Assembly (NCBI RefSeq): GCF_000938255.1
Contig: NZ_JYMR01000056.1
Span: forward strand, 191,192-255,191
Direction of reading: 5' to 3'
DNA: 64,000 bases
Source: Bradyrhizobium sp. LTSP849
GTDB lineage: Bacteria; Pseudomonadota; Alphaproteobacteria; Rhizobiales; Xanthobacteraceae
Shown here: piece after piece, positions 35,449 through 44,416 of the stretch
Position numbering within the stretch: position 1 is the first letter of the stretch
Layout: each line of letters starts with the position of its first letter
Made by a program: the position numbers and the translations under genes
Notes under the pieces: model-generated
What the model was told of the DNA's origin: nothing
Database searches by the model: none
What the model saw: only the letters and a program-made list of their open reading frames with translations

Positions 35449-35751
35449 CTACTGCTTCTGCAACTTCGTCAGCGTGCCTGTGCCATCCGCCTCGGTCGCG
35501 GTGTAGCTTACCCGGTCACCGGCATGGACGGCGTCCAGCATCGCGGCGTCCTTGGCCTTGTACTCCTGGAGCGCGCCAGCGCCGCCGGCGCTGCCGCCGA
35601 CCGTGCCCTTCTGCGTCTGCTGGATCGAGATCGTGTTGTTGAGCCGATCGATCCTGGTGACCATTCCGGTCATATCGTCAGCGGCAAAAGCGCTGGATGC
35701 GAGCATACTGATGGCTGCAGCGCCCGCGAAGATGAATTGTCTGGTTCCCAT
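35449..35751 (-). CDS. Small periplasmic OB-fold-like protein (CusF/DUF1344-like)
   Basis: A 100-aa exported protein from the ATG at 35751, signal peptide ending SAFAADD. The mature part (MTGMVTRIDRLNNTISIQQ, then AGDRVSYTATEADGTGTLTKLQ) has the five-strand pattern of CusF-like or DUF1344 proteins. The CusF metal residues (His, Met, Trp) are not all evident, so copper binding is uncertain. Confidence 0.62.
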   Translation of the reverse strand: MGTRQFIFAGAAAISMLASSAFAADDMTGMVTRIDRLNNTISIQQTQKGTVGGSAGGAGALQEYKAKDAAMLDAVHAGDRVSYTATEADGTGTLTKLQKQ

Positions 35752-35886
35752 CGAGGCCTCCCGGCGTTCGAGATCCACATCGACAAGACATCCTAGATCG
35801 ATTTGGTTCCGGCAGATAGCGCGGCGATGGTTAACGATCGCGTTGAGATCGCGGGAACTTTTGCGGAGCTGTCAGTGAGGCTGACG

Positions 35887-36501
35887 CTATTCCATTTCCT
35901 GCTGGATTACGCGTCCCAGCGCAAACAGGCGCTGGTCGATCGCGGTCGGAACCTCGCAGACGAATCGCACCACCTTGCGGCGGTCTTCGAAGATGCGGGT
36001 CTCCCAGATCAGCTGGTTGCTCAGTGCCTCGACCTTGGTGTCGTCGCGCGGCGTCGCCCCCTGGAGCGTCTGGAGCTGAATCGTCTCGTCGCGGATCTTG
36101 TCGGCGGCCTCGCGCTGCTTGCGGCTGACCCGTTCGAGCCCGCCCATGACCTGGGAGCGCTGGGCGTTGAGCGTGTCGAACAGGCCGGCGAACAGCAGCT
36201 TTGCATTCGCGGTCTTGTCGGCGGCGGAGCCCACCAGAAATTCCTTCACCGACTTTTCAGCGTCGTCCAGCGGCGTCTTGCGTGCCGCGAGCTTCGAGAC
36301 CAGCGCGCTGACTTTTGCGTCGTCCTTCCACTTGGTCTCGGCGTCGTCGAGCGCCGGGCCGGCCCAGACGGCGGCGAGCGAGATGTCCGGGACCTTGGCC
36401 TGCGTGCACGGCCAGTCGGGGTAGCGCGGATCGGCCGCGCGCGTGGCTGTGCCCGTCAATGCGAGCGCCAGAGCGGCCATCGTCACGATCCGAACCATCA
36501 T
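35887..36501 (-). CDS. Exported helical protein ending the lut/ped-like ABC operon
   Basis: A 204-aa protein with signal peptide ending TRAADP, then PDWPCTQAKVPDISLAAVW and a long helical region (ERVSRKQREAADKIRDETIQLQTL). Two cysteines (WPC and VRFVC). Its start overlaps the permease stop by 4 bp, so it is the last of five coupled genes. No enzyme motif is visible. In Methylobacterium lut clusters small exported proteins of unknown function occupy comparable positions. Confidence 0.75.
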   Translation of the reverse strand: MMVRIVTMAALALALTGTATRAADPRYPDWPCTQAKVPDISLAAVWAGPALDDAETKWKDDAKVSALVSKLAARKTPLDDAEKSVKEFLVGSAADKTANAKLLFAGLFDTLNAQRSQVMGGLERVSRKQREAADKIRDETIQLQTLQGATPRDDTKVEALSNQLIWETRIFEDRRKVVRFVCEVPTAIDQRLFALGRVIQQEME

Positions 36502-37346
36502 CCTTCGCCTCCCGCAGGCCCGCGCCGGGCCAGCCCGCGCGAGGGATCATAGGCGAAAATCGCCCCGGTCATGAAGACGGTTGTGCAGCTCGCGACCACC
36601 GCGAGCGAGATCCAGTTGACCTGTCCGTACAGCGCGAAACGGATCAGCTCCACCGCATGGGTGAACGGATTGGCCTGGCAAACATAATAGAGATAAGGGC
36701 TGCCCTCCTGCACCCGCCACAGCGGGTAGAGCGCCGAGGAAGCAAAGAACATCGGGAAGATCACGAAGTTCATCACGCCGGCGAAGCTTTCAAGCTGCTT
36801 GATGCCCGAGGAGATCAGCATGCCGAGCGAGCCCAGCATCAAGCCGGACAGGATCAGCGCCGGCAGCACGGTAAGATAGCCGATCGGGGGAGGCGTGATG
36901 TCCCAGAACCAGGCGATCAGAAGGAACGCATAAACCTGGAGCAGCGACACTGCGGTTCCCGCGAGCAGCTTGCAGAACAGCAGGAACCCGCGCGGCAACG
37001 GGCTCACCAGCAGCGTGCGCATGTTGCCCATCTCGCGGTCGTAGACCATCGAGAGCGAGGACTGCATGCCGTTGAAGAGCTGGATCATCGCCATCAGTCC
37101 GGGCGCGATGAAGACCTCGTAGAGAATGTAGGTCTCGTAGGGCGGGATGATGGAGATGCCGAGCACCTGGCGGAAGCCGGCGGCGAAGATGAACAGCCAC
37201 ACCAGCGGCCGCACCAGCGCCGAGACGAAGCGCTCGCGCTGATGCAGGAAGCGCAGGCCCTCACGCCAGACGATGCCGGTGAGGCAGGTCATGTACTCCG
37301 AGAACGAGAACCCGCGAGGCGCATCGTGGGCGGTGATGCTGCTCAT
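36498..37346 (-). CDS. ABC-2 type permease, PQQ-alcohol/lut-like system
   Basis: A 282-aa ABC-2 membrane protein with six helices and the conserved block MGNMRTLLVSPLPRGFLLFCK. It matches the permease of PQQ alcohol dehydrogenase-associated ABC systems (PedC of Pseudomonas; LutF-like in Methylobacterium). ABC-2 architecture normally exports, whereas the cluster's binding protein suggests import; direction is unresolved. Coupled by 4-bp overlaps with the ATPase gene before it and the small exported protein after it. Confidence 0.87.
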   Translation of the reverse strand: MSSITAHDAPRGFSFSEYMTCLTGIVWREGLRFLHQRERFVSALVRPLVWLFIFAAGFRQVLGISIIPPYETYILYEVFIAPGLMAMIQLFNGMQSSLSMVYDREMGNMRTLLVSPLPRGFLLFCKLLAGTAVSLLQVYAFLLIAWFWDITPPPIGYLTVLPALILSGLMLGSLGMLISSGIKQLESFAGVMNFVIFPMFFASSALYPLWRVQEGSPYLYYVCQANPFTHAVELIRFALYGQVNWISLAVVASCTTVFMTGAIFAYDPSRGLARRGPAGGEG

Positions 37347-38152
37347 GCGCCGCTTCCCGGCATGGTTTGCGCGCCGGTCAGACGCATGAAGGCGGTGTTG
37401 ACGTCCTGCGCGCCGGCCTCCGCAACCACGCGGCCGACAGGGCCCTTGGCCAGCACCTTGCCCTGATGCAGCACCACGAGGTCGTCGCTTGCGTTGATCT
37501 CGTCGAACAGATGCGTGGCCCAGAGCACGCCGATGCCCTGTTCCGTCACCAACTGGCGCACATGGCTGATGATGTCGGCGCGCGCCTTGACGTCGAGGCC
37601 GACGGTCGGCTCGTCCAGCAGCAGCAACCGCGGCCGGTGCAGCAGCGCGCGCGCAATCTCCAGCCGCCGCATCTGCCCGCCGGAGAGATCGCGCACCTTG
37701 CTGCCGGTGCGGTCGGAAAGCCCGATGCGGCCGAGCAGTTCGGCGCTGCGCGTGGCGGCCTCGCGGCGGCTGATGCCATGAAGCGCGGCGTGATAGAGCA
37801 GATTCTGCGTCAGCGACAAATCGAGATCGAGCGTGCGCGGCTGGAACACGACGCCGAGTAGCCGCAGCGCCTCGCCGGGGTTCTTGCTGATGTCATGGCC
37901 GAAGATGCCGACGCGGCCGGTCTGGATGCCGAACAGGCGCGTGATGAGTGAGAACAGCGTGCTCTTGCCCGCGCCGTTGAGGCCGAGCAGCGCGGTAAAG
38001 CTCGCAGGCTGCACGTTGAAGGAGACATCGATCAGCGCCCGCCGCGGTCCATAGGCATGGCTGATGCCATCAATCGACAACGCCGGCACAGCCGCCGTAT
38101 CTGCCTTTGGCGCGGCCTCGCGTGTTTCGGTGATGGGAGCAGGGCTGGTCAT
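37343..38152 (-). CDS. ABC transporter ATPase, PQQ-alcohol/lut-like system
   Basis: A 269-aa ATPase: Walker A GLNGAGKST, signature LSGGQMRR, Walker B LLLLDEPTVGLD, switch histidine ATHLFDE. The N-terminus has a 20-residue Pro/Ala extension. It is the family paired with the ABC-2 permease in PQQ-dependent alcohol loci (PedB / LutE-like). Overlaps the beta-propeller and permease genes by 4 bp each. Confidence 0.9.
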   Translation of the reverse strand: MTSPAPITETREAAPKADTAAVPALSIDGISHAYGPRRALIDVSFNVQPASFTALLGLNGAGKSTLFSLITRLFGIQTGRVGIFGHDISKNPGEALRLLGVVFQPRTLDLDLSLTQNLLYHAALHGISRREAATRSAELLGRIGLSDRTGSKVRDLSGGQMRRLEIARALLHRPRLLLLDEPTVGLDVKARADIISHVRQLVTEQGIGVLWATHLFDEINASDDLVVLHQGKVLAKGPVGRVVAEAGAQDVNTAFMRLTGAQTMPGSGA

Positions 38153-39141
38153 GGCGCGATCGTGATGCCCCAGGGTAGCTCGCCCACTTGAATCGTCTTG
38201 ATCACCTTTTGCGCCGCGACGTCAATCACCGAGACGTCGTTGGACACGCCATTGGTCACCAGCAGGTACTTTTCGTCCGGCGTGAACGCCATGTGCCAGA
38301 CCCGCTGTCCGACCAGCAGATATTTCGTCACCTTGCGCGTGGCGGTGTCGACCACGGCGACGCGGTTGGCGGGGCCGAGCGCGACGAAGGCGGTCTTGTC
38401 GTCTTTGGTCATGCCGATGCCGACCGGCTGGATCGCCTCGCGGCGCAGGCCCGGGATATCGAAATTGATCTTGCCGATCACCTCGTGCTTGCCGGGATCG
38501 ATGATCGACACCGTGCCGCCGATCTCGGACGACACCCATAATTCGGAAGCGTCGTGCTTGAATTCAGCAAAGCGCGGCCGCGCGTCAACCAGCACGTTGG
38601 CGACGATCTGGCGCGAGGTCGTATCGATGAAATGCGCCATGTTGGTCGTTTCCGACGTGTTGATCAGAATCCTGCCGTCGGGGCTGATGGTCATGCCCTC
38701 GGGCTCGACGCCGACCTGGATGTCGCCGAGACGGGCGCGCTTTTCGAGGTCGATCACGGTCACCGTGTTGTCGTTCTCGTTGGCGACATAAAGGGTCTTA
38801 CCGGCGGCATCCTGGGTGAACAGCTCGGGGTCGGGTCCGGAGGGCAGGGTGTCGACGATACCTTGCGTCTTGGCGTCGATCACCTGGATGGTGTCGTCGT
38901 CACCGACCGCGACCATCACGAACTTGCCGTCACGTGTGAACTCGATGCCGCGCGGGCGCTGGCCGACCTTGATGGTCTTGGTCACCGTCCAGCTCTCGGT
39001 GTCGATCACCGACACCGTGTTGCTTTTCTCGTTCGAGACATAGGCAACGAACGCATGCGCCGGCGCCGCGGCGAGCGCCAGTCCGGACAGCAACCCCACA
39101 CGCCAACAGCGCAACATCCGCGTTCTCACTTCAGCTTGCAT
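38149..39141 (-). CDS. YVTN beta-propeller protein, PQQ-catabolism-associated
   Basis: A 330-aa exported seven-bladed propeller with repeated VSVIDTES / VTVIDLEKR / VSIIDPGKHEVIGK / VAVVDTATRKV / VSVIDVAAQKV. The start at 39141 has GGAGA at good spacing; an internal ATG at 39117 gives a more standard signal peptide. The family occurs between the binding protein and the ATPase in PQQ-ABC clusters, and in Methylobacterium lut loci. It may bind PQQ, a chelate or partner proteins. It overlaps the binding-protein gene by 16 bp. Confidence 0.88.
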   Translation of the reverse strand: MQAEVRTRMLRCWRVGLLSGLALAAAPAHAFVAYVSNEKSNTVSVIDTESWTVTKTIKVGQRPRGIEFTRDGKFVMVAVGDDDTIQVIDAKTQGIVDTLPSGPDPELFTQDAAGKTLYVANENDNTVTVIDLEKRARLGDIQVGVEPEGMTISPDGRILINTSETTNMAHFIDTTSRQIVANVLVDARPRFAEFKHDASELWVSSEIGGTVSIIDPGKHEVIGKINFDIPGLRREAIQPVGIGMTKDDKTAFVALGPANRVAVVDTATRKVTKYLLVGQRVWHMAFTPDEKYLLVTNGVSNDVSVIDVAAQKVIKTIQVGELPWGITIAP

Positions 39142-40322
39142 TTGCTCTCCGGGCGATCATAGCCGAGCGTATCGAGCTCCGAGACTTGGTGCAGAAATCC
39201 CTCCTGTGGCGACACCGACACCACCATGCGGCCGTCGACCAGCAGGATCGGCTGGCGCAGCTGGAGGTTCCAGTCGCGCAAGGTCAGCTTCGTGCCCTTG
39301 AAGGCGGCCACGGAAAAGTCCGGCCCCTTGATGAAATCGGTGACCTTCTTGACGTCGCCTGAATTGGTGCGCGAGGTGGCTTCGCCGATCATGCGCACTG
39401 CCGTCCAGGTCTGCATGTCGAGCGCGGTCATGCGGCGCGAGTTCAGCTTCATGAAGCGGTTTTGCATCTGGGTTGCACCCCACTGGTCCTGCGCCGCGTC
39501 CCAGCTGCGCGGCACCAGGCCGGCCGAGCCGGCGACGGGCCGCGGATCCCAGGTGCGATAGGGCAGATAGGCGCCGAACACTTCGCTCTCGTCGGCGGCG
39601 ACGAGCACGTCATAGGCGGGCGCCTGCTGCGTGAACACCGGCATCTGGCGTTGGATCAGCGTCACGCCCGAGTCGGTCCTGCGCGCGCCGCCGGTGTCCT
39701 CGAAGCTGCGCTCCTGCACGATCTTGGCGCCGAAGCGCGTCGCGGTGCGCCGGAGCGCATCGGCGAACAGCTTGTCCTCGTCGTGCGAGCCGACCACGAG
39801 CAGCCACCGCTTCCACTGCTTCCACACCAGATACTGGCCGAGCGCATCCGCCAGCATCGACCGCGTCGGCGCGGTGTGGATGACATTGGCGCGGCAATCG
39901 GCCTCGCGCAGCCGCTCGTCGATCGCGCCGGTATTGAACAGCAGCGTACCGCGATCGCGCAAGGCGTCGGCAACTTTCAGGAGCGCGTCGGCCGGCAGGT
40001 CGGCGATGATAAAGCCGTTGCGCGCGGCGAGGTCGGTCGCGGCTTGCACCACGTCCTCGCCCTCCTTGATGCGGCGCTCTTCCAGCGCAAAGCGCTGGTT
40101 GAGGAATTTTCCGGTGGTGTTGTTGTCCTCGATCGCAAGGCGCGCGCCGGCGACGCCGTCATTCTCCGCGGGCTGCTCGACCAGCGACAGTGTCGATCTG
40201 GTGCCGGCGATGCCGAGATAGCCGACGCCGATCGTGACCGGGTCGGCCGCGAGCGCTTGCGTCGCGGCAAGACTCAAACCGACCAGACACAGGCCGATCA
40301 GGCCGGGCAACCATCGGATCAT
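39126..40322 (-). CDS. Periplasmic binding protein of the PQQ-alcohol/lut-like ABC system
   Basis: A 398-aa type I (branched amino-acid-like) binding protein, GGAGG before the ATG, signal peptide ending QALAADP. It starts VTIGVGYLGIAGTRSTLSLV and contains the cleft segments TAPTRSMLADALGQYLVW and LLVVGSHDEDK. It heads the tightly overlapping five-gene operon binding protein - propeller - ATPase - permease - exported protein. The same set appears in Pseudomonas ped and Methylobacterium lut loci, the latter required for lanthanide uptake, so a rare-earth chelate is a candidate ligand. Confidence 0.87.
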   Translation of the reverse strand: MIRWLPGLIGLCLVGLSLAATQALAADPVTIGVGYLGIAGTRSTLSLVEQPAENDGVAGARLAIEDNNTTGKFLNQRFALEERRIKEGEDVVQAATDLAARNGFIIADLPADALLKVADALRDRGTLLFNTGAIDERLREADCRANVIHTAPTRSMLADALGQYLVWKQWKRWLLVVGSHDEDKLFADALRRTATRFGAKIVQERSFEDTGGARRTDSGVTLIQRQMPVFTQQAPAYDVLVAADESEVFGAYLPYRTWDPRPVAGSAGLVPRSWDAAQDQWGATQMQNRFMKLNSRRMTALDMQTWTAVRMIGEATSRTNSGDVKKVTDFIKGPDFSVAAFKGTKLTLRDWNLQLRQPILLVDGRMVVSVSPQEGFLHQVSELDTLGYDRPESKCKLK

Positions 40323-40448
40323 GCTTCCTCCGTACGTCTCCCCGGCTTGACCGCCGGTGGAGAATTGTCTCTGCTAAAGCATGACCGATTTGGCAGGGCA
40401 TGCAACCCCGCATTTCGTCCTCACGTGGGCACGCCGGGAATCACGATC

Positions 40449-40952
40449 ATGCGAGCGCTGATATGTTTCGCCGCTTTGCTGTTGACGGCATCAGTTGCGC
40501 TCGCCGATTCACCAAAGCTTGTGGTGTTTGATTTCGAGCTGATCGACACCAGCCTGCCCGGCGAGTTCTATGGCTCGAAGCCGGAGGAGGCGCGGCTCGA
40601 GCTCATCGGCGAGCAGTTGCGTAAGGCGCTGGCGGATTCAGGCAGGTTCCAGATGCTCGACGTCGCGCCCGTGAGGGATGCCGCCCGTCACAGCAATTTG
40701 CAGGTCTGCGGCGGCTGTGACCTCAAGCTCGCGGGCCAGTTGGGCGCCGACCTCGAGATCACCGGCATGGTGCAGAAGGTCTCAAACCTGATCATCAACT
40801 TGAACATTTACTTACGCGACGTGAAGACCGGCAACATGATCACGGCCGCGAGTGCCGACATGCGCGGCAATACGGATGAATCCTGGTCGCGCACGATGAG
40901 CTACCTGATCCGCAATCGGTTGCTGGCGCCGAACTACGGGAAGCCGGAGTAG
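40449..40952 (+). CDS. Exported DUF2380/DUF3280-like protein
   Basis: A 167-aa protein with signal peptide ending SVALADS, followed by KLVVFDFELIDTSLPGE, a domain seen in methylotrophy and PQQ-alcohol gene neighbourhoods, and a Cys pair VCGGCDLKLA. It is divergent from the lut/ped-like operon (126 bp between starts). Function unknown. The long upstream in-frame reading is antisense to the binding-protein gene and is ignored. Confidence 0.8.
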   Translation: MRALICFAALLLTASVALADSPKLVVFDFELIDTSLPGEFYGSKPEEARLELIGEQLRKALADSGRFQMLDVAPVRDAARHSNLQVCGGCDLKLAGQLGADLEITGMVQKVSNLIINLNIYLRDVKTGNMITAASADMRGNTDESWSRTMSYLIRNRLLAPNYGKPE

Positions 40953-40957
40953 GTTTT

Positions 40958-41110
40958 TCCCTCTTCCCCTGTGGGAGAGGGTGGCTCGCCGCGCAGCGGC
41001 GAGACGGGTGAGCGGTCTCTCTCCGCGAGTCTAACTCTCATCTGAAGTCGCGGTGAGATACCCCTCATCCGGCGCTTCGCGCCACCTTCTCCCACAAGGG
41101 GAGAAGGAAG
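40958..41110. repeat. Paired REP-like palindromes
   Basis: Two oppositely oriented palindromic modules: CCCTC..GTGGGAGAGGG near 40961-40982 with CTCGCCGC/GCGGCGAG at 40986-41004, then GGCGCttcGCGCC and CCTTCTCCC/GGGAGAAGG near 41071-41108. They match the elements at 12681-12836 and separate two convergent genes, so they may also act as a bidirectional transcript end. Confidence 0.8.
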
Positions 41111-41118
41111 AAAGGAAC

Positions 41119-41964
41119 TCACCCCTTCAATCTCTCCGCATGCCAATGCAAATGATCGCCCATGAACGTCGAGATGAAGTAGTAGCTGTGGTCATACCCC
41201 GCCTGGCGCCGTAGCGTCAGCGGGATGTTGGCCTTGGTGCAGGCCGCTTGCAGCAGCTCCGGCTTCAGCTGCTCCTTCAGAAAGTTGTCGGCCTCACCGA
41301 CATCGACGAGGAAGCCCGAAAATTTCGCGCCGTCCTCGATCAGCGCCACCGTGTCATGGCTGCGCCAGGCGTCCTTGTTCGGCCCGAGATAGCCGGTCAG
41401 CGCCTTGATGCCCCAGGGCACCTGCGACGGCGCCACGATCGGGGCAAACGCGCTGGCCGCACGATAGCGATGCGGGTTGCGCAGCGCGACCGTCAGCGCG
41501 CCGTGGCCGCCCATCGAATGGCCCATCACCGATTGCCGCTTGGCATCGACCGGAAAATTCTCGGCGACCAGTTTTGGCAGCTCGTCGGTGACATAGCTCC
41601 ACATGCGATAGTTGCGCGAAAACGGTTCTTGCGTGGCATCGACGTAGAAGCCGGCCCCCAGGCCGAAATCATAGGAATTGTTGGCATCGCCGGGCACGTC
41701 GGGCCCGCGCGGGCTGGTGTCGGGCGCAACGAAGATCAGGCCGAGCTCGGCGCAGGCGCGGCGGAATTCGCCCTTCTCGGTGACGTTGGCATGCGTGCAG
41801 GTGAGCCCCGAGAGATACCAGACCACGGGAAGCTTCGCCCCGGCCGGATGAGGCGGAACATAGACCGAGAACACCATGTCGGTTCCGGTCGAAGCGCTCG
41901 CATGGCGGTACACGCCCTGCACGCCGCCATAGGATGTATTGGTCGAGACAGTCTGGATCGTCAT
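41119..41964 (-). CDS. fghA: S-formylglutathione hydrolase
   Basis: A 281-aa esterase D-type enzyme hydrolysing S-formylglutathione to formate and glutathione. The nucleophile is S150 in MGHSMGGHG, the catalytic histidine H259 in YDHSYYF, and the substrate-loop LSGLTCTHANVTEKG (residues 51-65) carries the family's conserved Cys and oxyanion residues. It completes the glutathione formaldehyde pathway started by gfa and flhA 23 kb away. A REP pair lies just downstream. Confidence 0.95.
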   Translation of the reverse strand: MTIQTVSTNTSYGGVQGVYRHASASTGTDMVFSVYVPPHPAGAKLPVVWYLSGLTCTHANVTEKGEFRRACAELGLIFVAPDTSPRGPDVPGDANNSYDFGLGAGFYVDATQEPFSRNYRMWSYVTDELPKLVAENFPVDAKRQSVMGHSMGGHGALTVALRNPHRYRAASAFAPIVAPSQVPWGIKALTGYLGPNKDAWRSHDTVALIEDGAKFSGFLVDVGEADNFLKEQLKPELLQAACTKANIPLTLRRQAGYDHSYYFISTFMGDHLHWHAERLKG

Positions 41965-42066
41965 GCCTGTGTGCTCCGCGGCATCTCACCACATCTACGT
42001 TGCAACGCTTGTGTGACCGAATTTGTGCGGCGCGCCAAGCCTTACGTAAGACAAGTCTGGCGCCAG

Positions 42067-42687
42067 TCAGGCCACGCCGCTGTCGATCGCCAGCCGCACC
42101 AGCTCGACCGAGGTCTTGACGCCCAGCTTCTGGCGCATGATCGAGGAAGTGTTGGCGACCGTCTTGTAGGACGATTGCACCAGCCAGGCGATCTCGGACA
42201 GGCTTTTTCCGGCGCTGAGCAGCCGCAGGATCTCCATCTCGCGCGCGTTCAGCTTCGATAGCGGGTTTTGCGCCAGCGTAGGCCCGGCGAAAGCGATGCT
42301 GCGCGCGATCGCGCTTGGCAGATAGGTGCCGCCCGCACCGACGGTGCGGATCGCCTCGACGAGATCATCGGGGTCGCCGGTCTTGGAGACGTAGCCTTTG
42401 GCGCCGCACTCGATCGCGCGCGCGGCGAAGGCGGGATCGTCGTTCATGCTGAACATGATGATGCGCGCATCTGCCGCGCGCTCCAGGATGCGGCGCGCGA
42501 GCTCGAAGCCGGAGACGGTCGGCAGGTTGATGTCGATGATGCAGAGGTCGGGGCGCTCGACGATGAAGACGCACTCGCCGCTTTCGGCGTCGGCGGCCTC
42601 CAGAATGTCGATCTCGCCGTCATCAGCCAGCACGGCACGGCAGCCGGAGGCGACGATGGGATGATCGTCGACGATCAGAATGCGCAT
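42067..42687 (-). CDS. LuxR/NarL-type response regulator
   Basis: A 206-aa regulator with receiver domain (phospho-acceptor D52 in LCIIDINLP, lysine in GYVSKTGD) and a GerE helix-turn-helix at ~140-200 (LNAREMEILRLLSAGKSLSEIAWLV). It starts at the ATG at 42687. The histidine kinase at 42895 is divergent, 207 bp away. Pairs of this type (MxaYX, FlhSR) control methanol and formaldehyde oxidation in Paracoccus, so control of this island is the natural proposal. Confidence 0.9.
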   Translation of the reverse strand: MRILIVDDHPIVASGCRAVLADDGEIDILEAADAESGECVFIVERPDLCIIDINLPTVSGFELARRILERAADARIIMFSMNDDPAFAARAIECGAKGYVSKTGDPDDLVEAIRTVGAGGTYLPSAIARSIAFAGPTLAQNPLSKLNAREMEILRLLSAGKSLSEIAWLVQSSYKTVANTSSIMRQKLGVKTSVELVRLAIDSGVA

Positions 42688-42894
42688 AGGCGTTCCTCGC
42701 GACAGCACGTTCCCCGTGATAGAACTTGCCTGTTTCGCTGCATGATGCCGAACAAGGGAGCCGCGCGCGTCTCATGTCGGGTCATGCAACCCGGCCGGGA
42801 TTGCTGTACGCTTCCGATTAGATATCGGGTGCTTCGGGTCTGTCAACGTCATCGGACGGGCACGAGCGATCCTTCGGGGGCACGAGCGTAACCA

Positions 42895-44253
42895 ATGTGG
42901 CAAAATCTATCCTTGCGCGCGCGCATCAACCTGCTGCTGGCGTTGCTGCTGGCGCTGGGGCTTGCGGTCAATATCGCCCGCCAGGCCGCGGAGGCGGGGC
43001 CGCGCGTGCAGGCAGAGGACCAGAGCGTGATCCGGCTGGCGCGCGAGTTTATCGAGATGATCGTTGCCGATCTCAACGAGGCGCCCGATCCCGATGCCAG
43101 GCTGAACCAGATCGCGCGCGATCTGAACCGTCTGCGCCATGTCAGCATCGCGCTCAAGGATTCAAGCGGGAACCCGCTGACCCCGCCGCGGCCCGATGCT
43201 GATGACGACACGCCCGGACCGCCGGCCTGGTTTGTCAGCCTGGTTCATCCCGAGCAGACCGCGGTCAGCGTGCCGGTCTCGGTCCACGGCAAGCCCGGCT
43301 CGCTGGTGATCACCTCGCATCCAAATGACGAGATCGCCGAGATCTGGGACGCGATCGTCACGCAGCTCGAGGTCGGCTCGGCCATCGCGCTCGCGCTGTT
43401 CCTGGTGATGATGAATGTGGTCGGCCGCGCGCTCGCGCCGCTCCAATCCTTGGCGCAAACGATGGGCGAGCTGGAAGACGGCCGCTACGATTCGCGCGCG
43501 ACGCCGGGCGGCGCGCCCGAGCTCGCCGCGATCTGCACCAAGCTCAATCATCTCGCCGCGACATTGGGAGAGGCGGTCGAGGACAAGCGGCGTCTTGCCG
43601 AGCGCGCGGTGTCGCTCCAGGACGTCGAGCGCAAGGAGATTGCGCGCGAGCTGCACGACGAGTTCGGACCATATCTATTCTCGCTGCGCGCGCATGCGAG
43701 CGCGCTCGCAAAGCTGGCGGAAGGGCGCGCCCTGAGCGCGGACGCCGTGCGAAAACACGGCAGCGCCTTGCTGGAGCAGATCAACGCGCTCCAGCAATTC
43801 ACCCGTCGCGTGCTGGAGCGGCTCCGGCCTGTGGGCCTCGCCGAGCTTGGCCTGGGCCAGGCGCTCGAATCACTGTCGCGATTGTGGCGGGAATCGCGTC
43901 CCGACGTCGCGATAAAGACCACGATCTCGCCCGCGCTCGGGCCGGTCGGTGAAACCGCCGATCTCACCATCTACCGCGTCGTGCAGGAGGCGCTCACCAA
44001 CGCGTTCCGCCACGCCGGCGCAACTTCGATCGATGTCGTGATCGAGCCTGCGGAGCCGTCGGGCAGCGACGGTCGCGGCTGCGCCAGGGTGCGGGTCAGC
44101 GACAACGGCCATGGCATGGAGCCGGGCCAGAAGCTCGGCTTCGGCCTCGTCGGCATGCGCGAGCGCATTCTGGCGCTGGGCGGCACGCTCAATGTCGCAT
44201 CAGGCGAGGGTGGCGTGACCGTGGAAGCGCTGGTTCCGACGGTCGCGGCCTGA
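42895..44253 (+). CDS. HisKA_3-type sensor histidine kinase
   Basis: A 452-aa membrane sensor: helices at ~11-29 and ~158-178 enclose a 128-residue periplasmic domain, then HAMP (~178-230), dimerisation helix with H254 in ERKEIARELHDEFGPY, and an ATPase domain with N box ALTNAFRHAG and G boxes DNGHGM and GFGLVGM. It is the partner of the divergent response regulator. Its signal is unknown. Similarity in type to MxaY/FlhS kinases is by architecture and location only. Confidence 0.9.
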   Translation: MWQNLSLRARINLLLALLLALGLAVNIARQAAEAGPRVQAEDQSVIRLAREFIEMIVADLNEAPDPDARLNQIARDLNRLRHVSIALKDSSGNPLTPPRPDADDDTPGPPAWFVSLVHPEQTAVSVPVSVHGKPGSLVITSHPNDEIAEIWDAIVTQLEVGSAIALALFLVMMNVVGRALAPLQSLAQTMGELEDGRYDSRATPGGAPELAAICTKLNHLAATLGEAVEDKRRLAERAVSLQDVERKEIARELHDEFGPYLFSLRAHASALAKLAEGRALSADAVRKHGSALLEQINALQQFTRRVLERLRPVGLAELGLGQALESLSRLWRESRPDVAIKTTISPALGPVGETADLTIYRVVQEALTNAFRHAGATSIDVVIEPAEPSGSDGRGCARVRVSDNGHGMEPGQKLGFGLVGMRERILALGGTLNVASGEGGVTVEALVPTVAA

Positions 44254-44269
44254 TCGCGCAGAAGGCATT

Positions 44270-44297
44270 CGGGAAAAATTCCCGATTTCGTCGGGAA
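44270..44297. promoter_or_regulatory. Palindrome and extra half-site upstream of the TonB receptor
   Basis: CGGGAA (44270-44275), AAA, TTCCCG (44279-44284) is a perfect inverted repeat, followed by a third CGGGAA at 44292-44297, 22 bp (two turns) from the first. It lies ~120-150 bp before the receptor start and just after the kinase stop. Candidate operator for metal- or alcohol-responsive control. Confidence 0.45.
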
Positions 44298-44416
44298 AAC
44301 GGGCGCGGATGCTGCCCGACCTTTTGTAGCTGGCGCGCTCACCGCCGCCGACTACACTCCTCTCCAACCAAACGGCGAAAACAAAACAGCCGGAGGTTAC
44401 GGATGGGGCGACAGGA

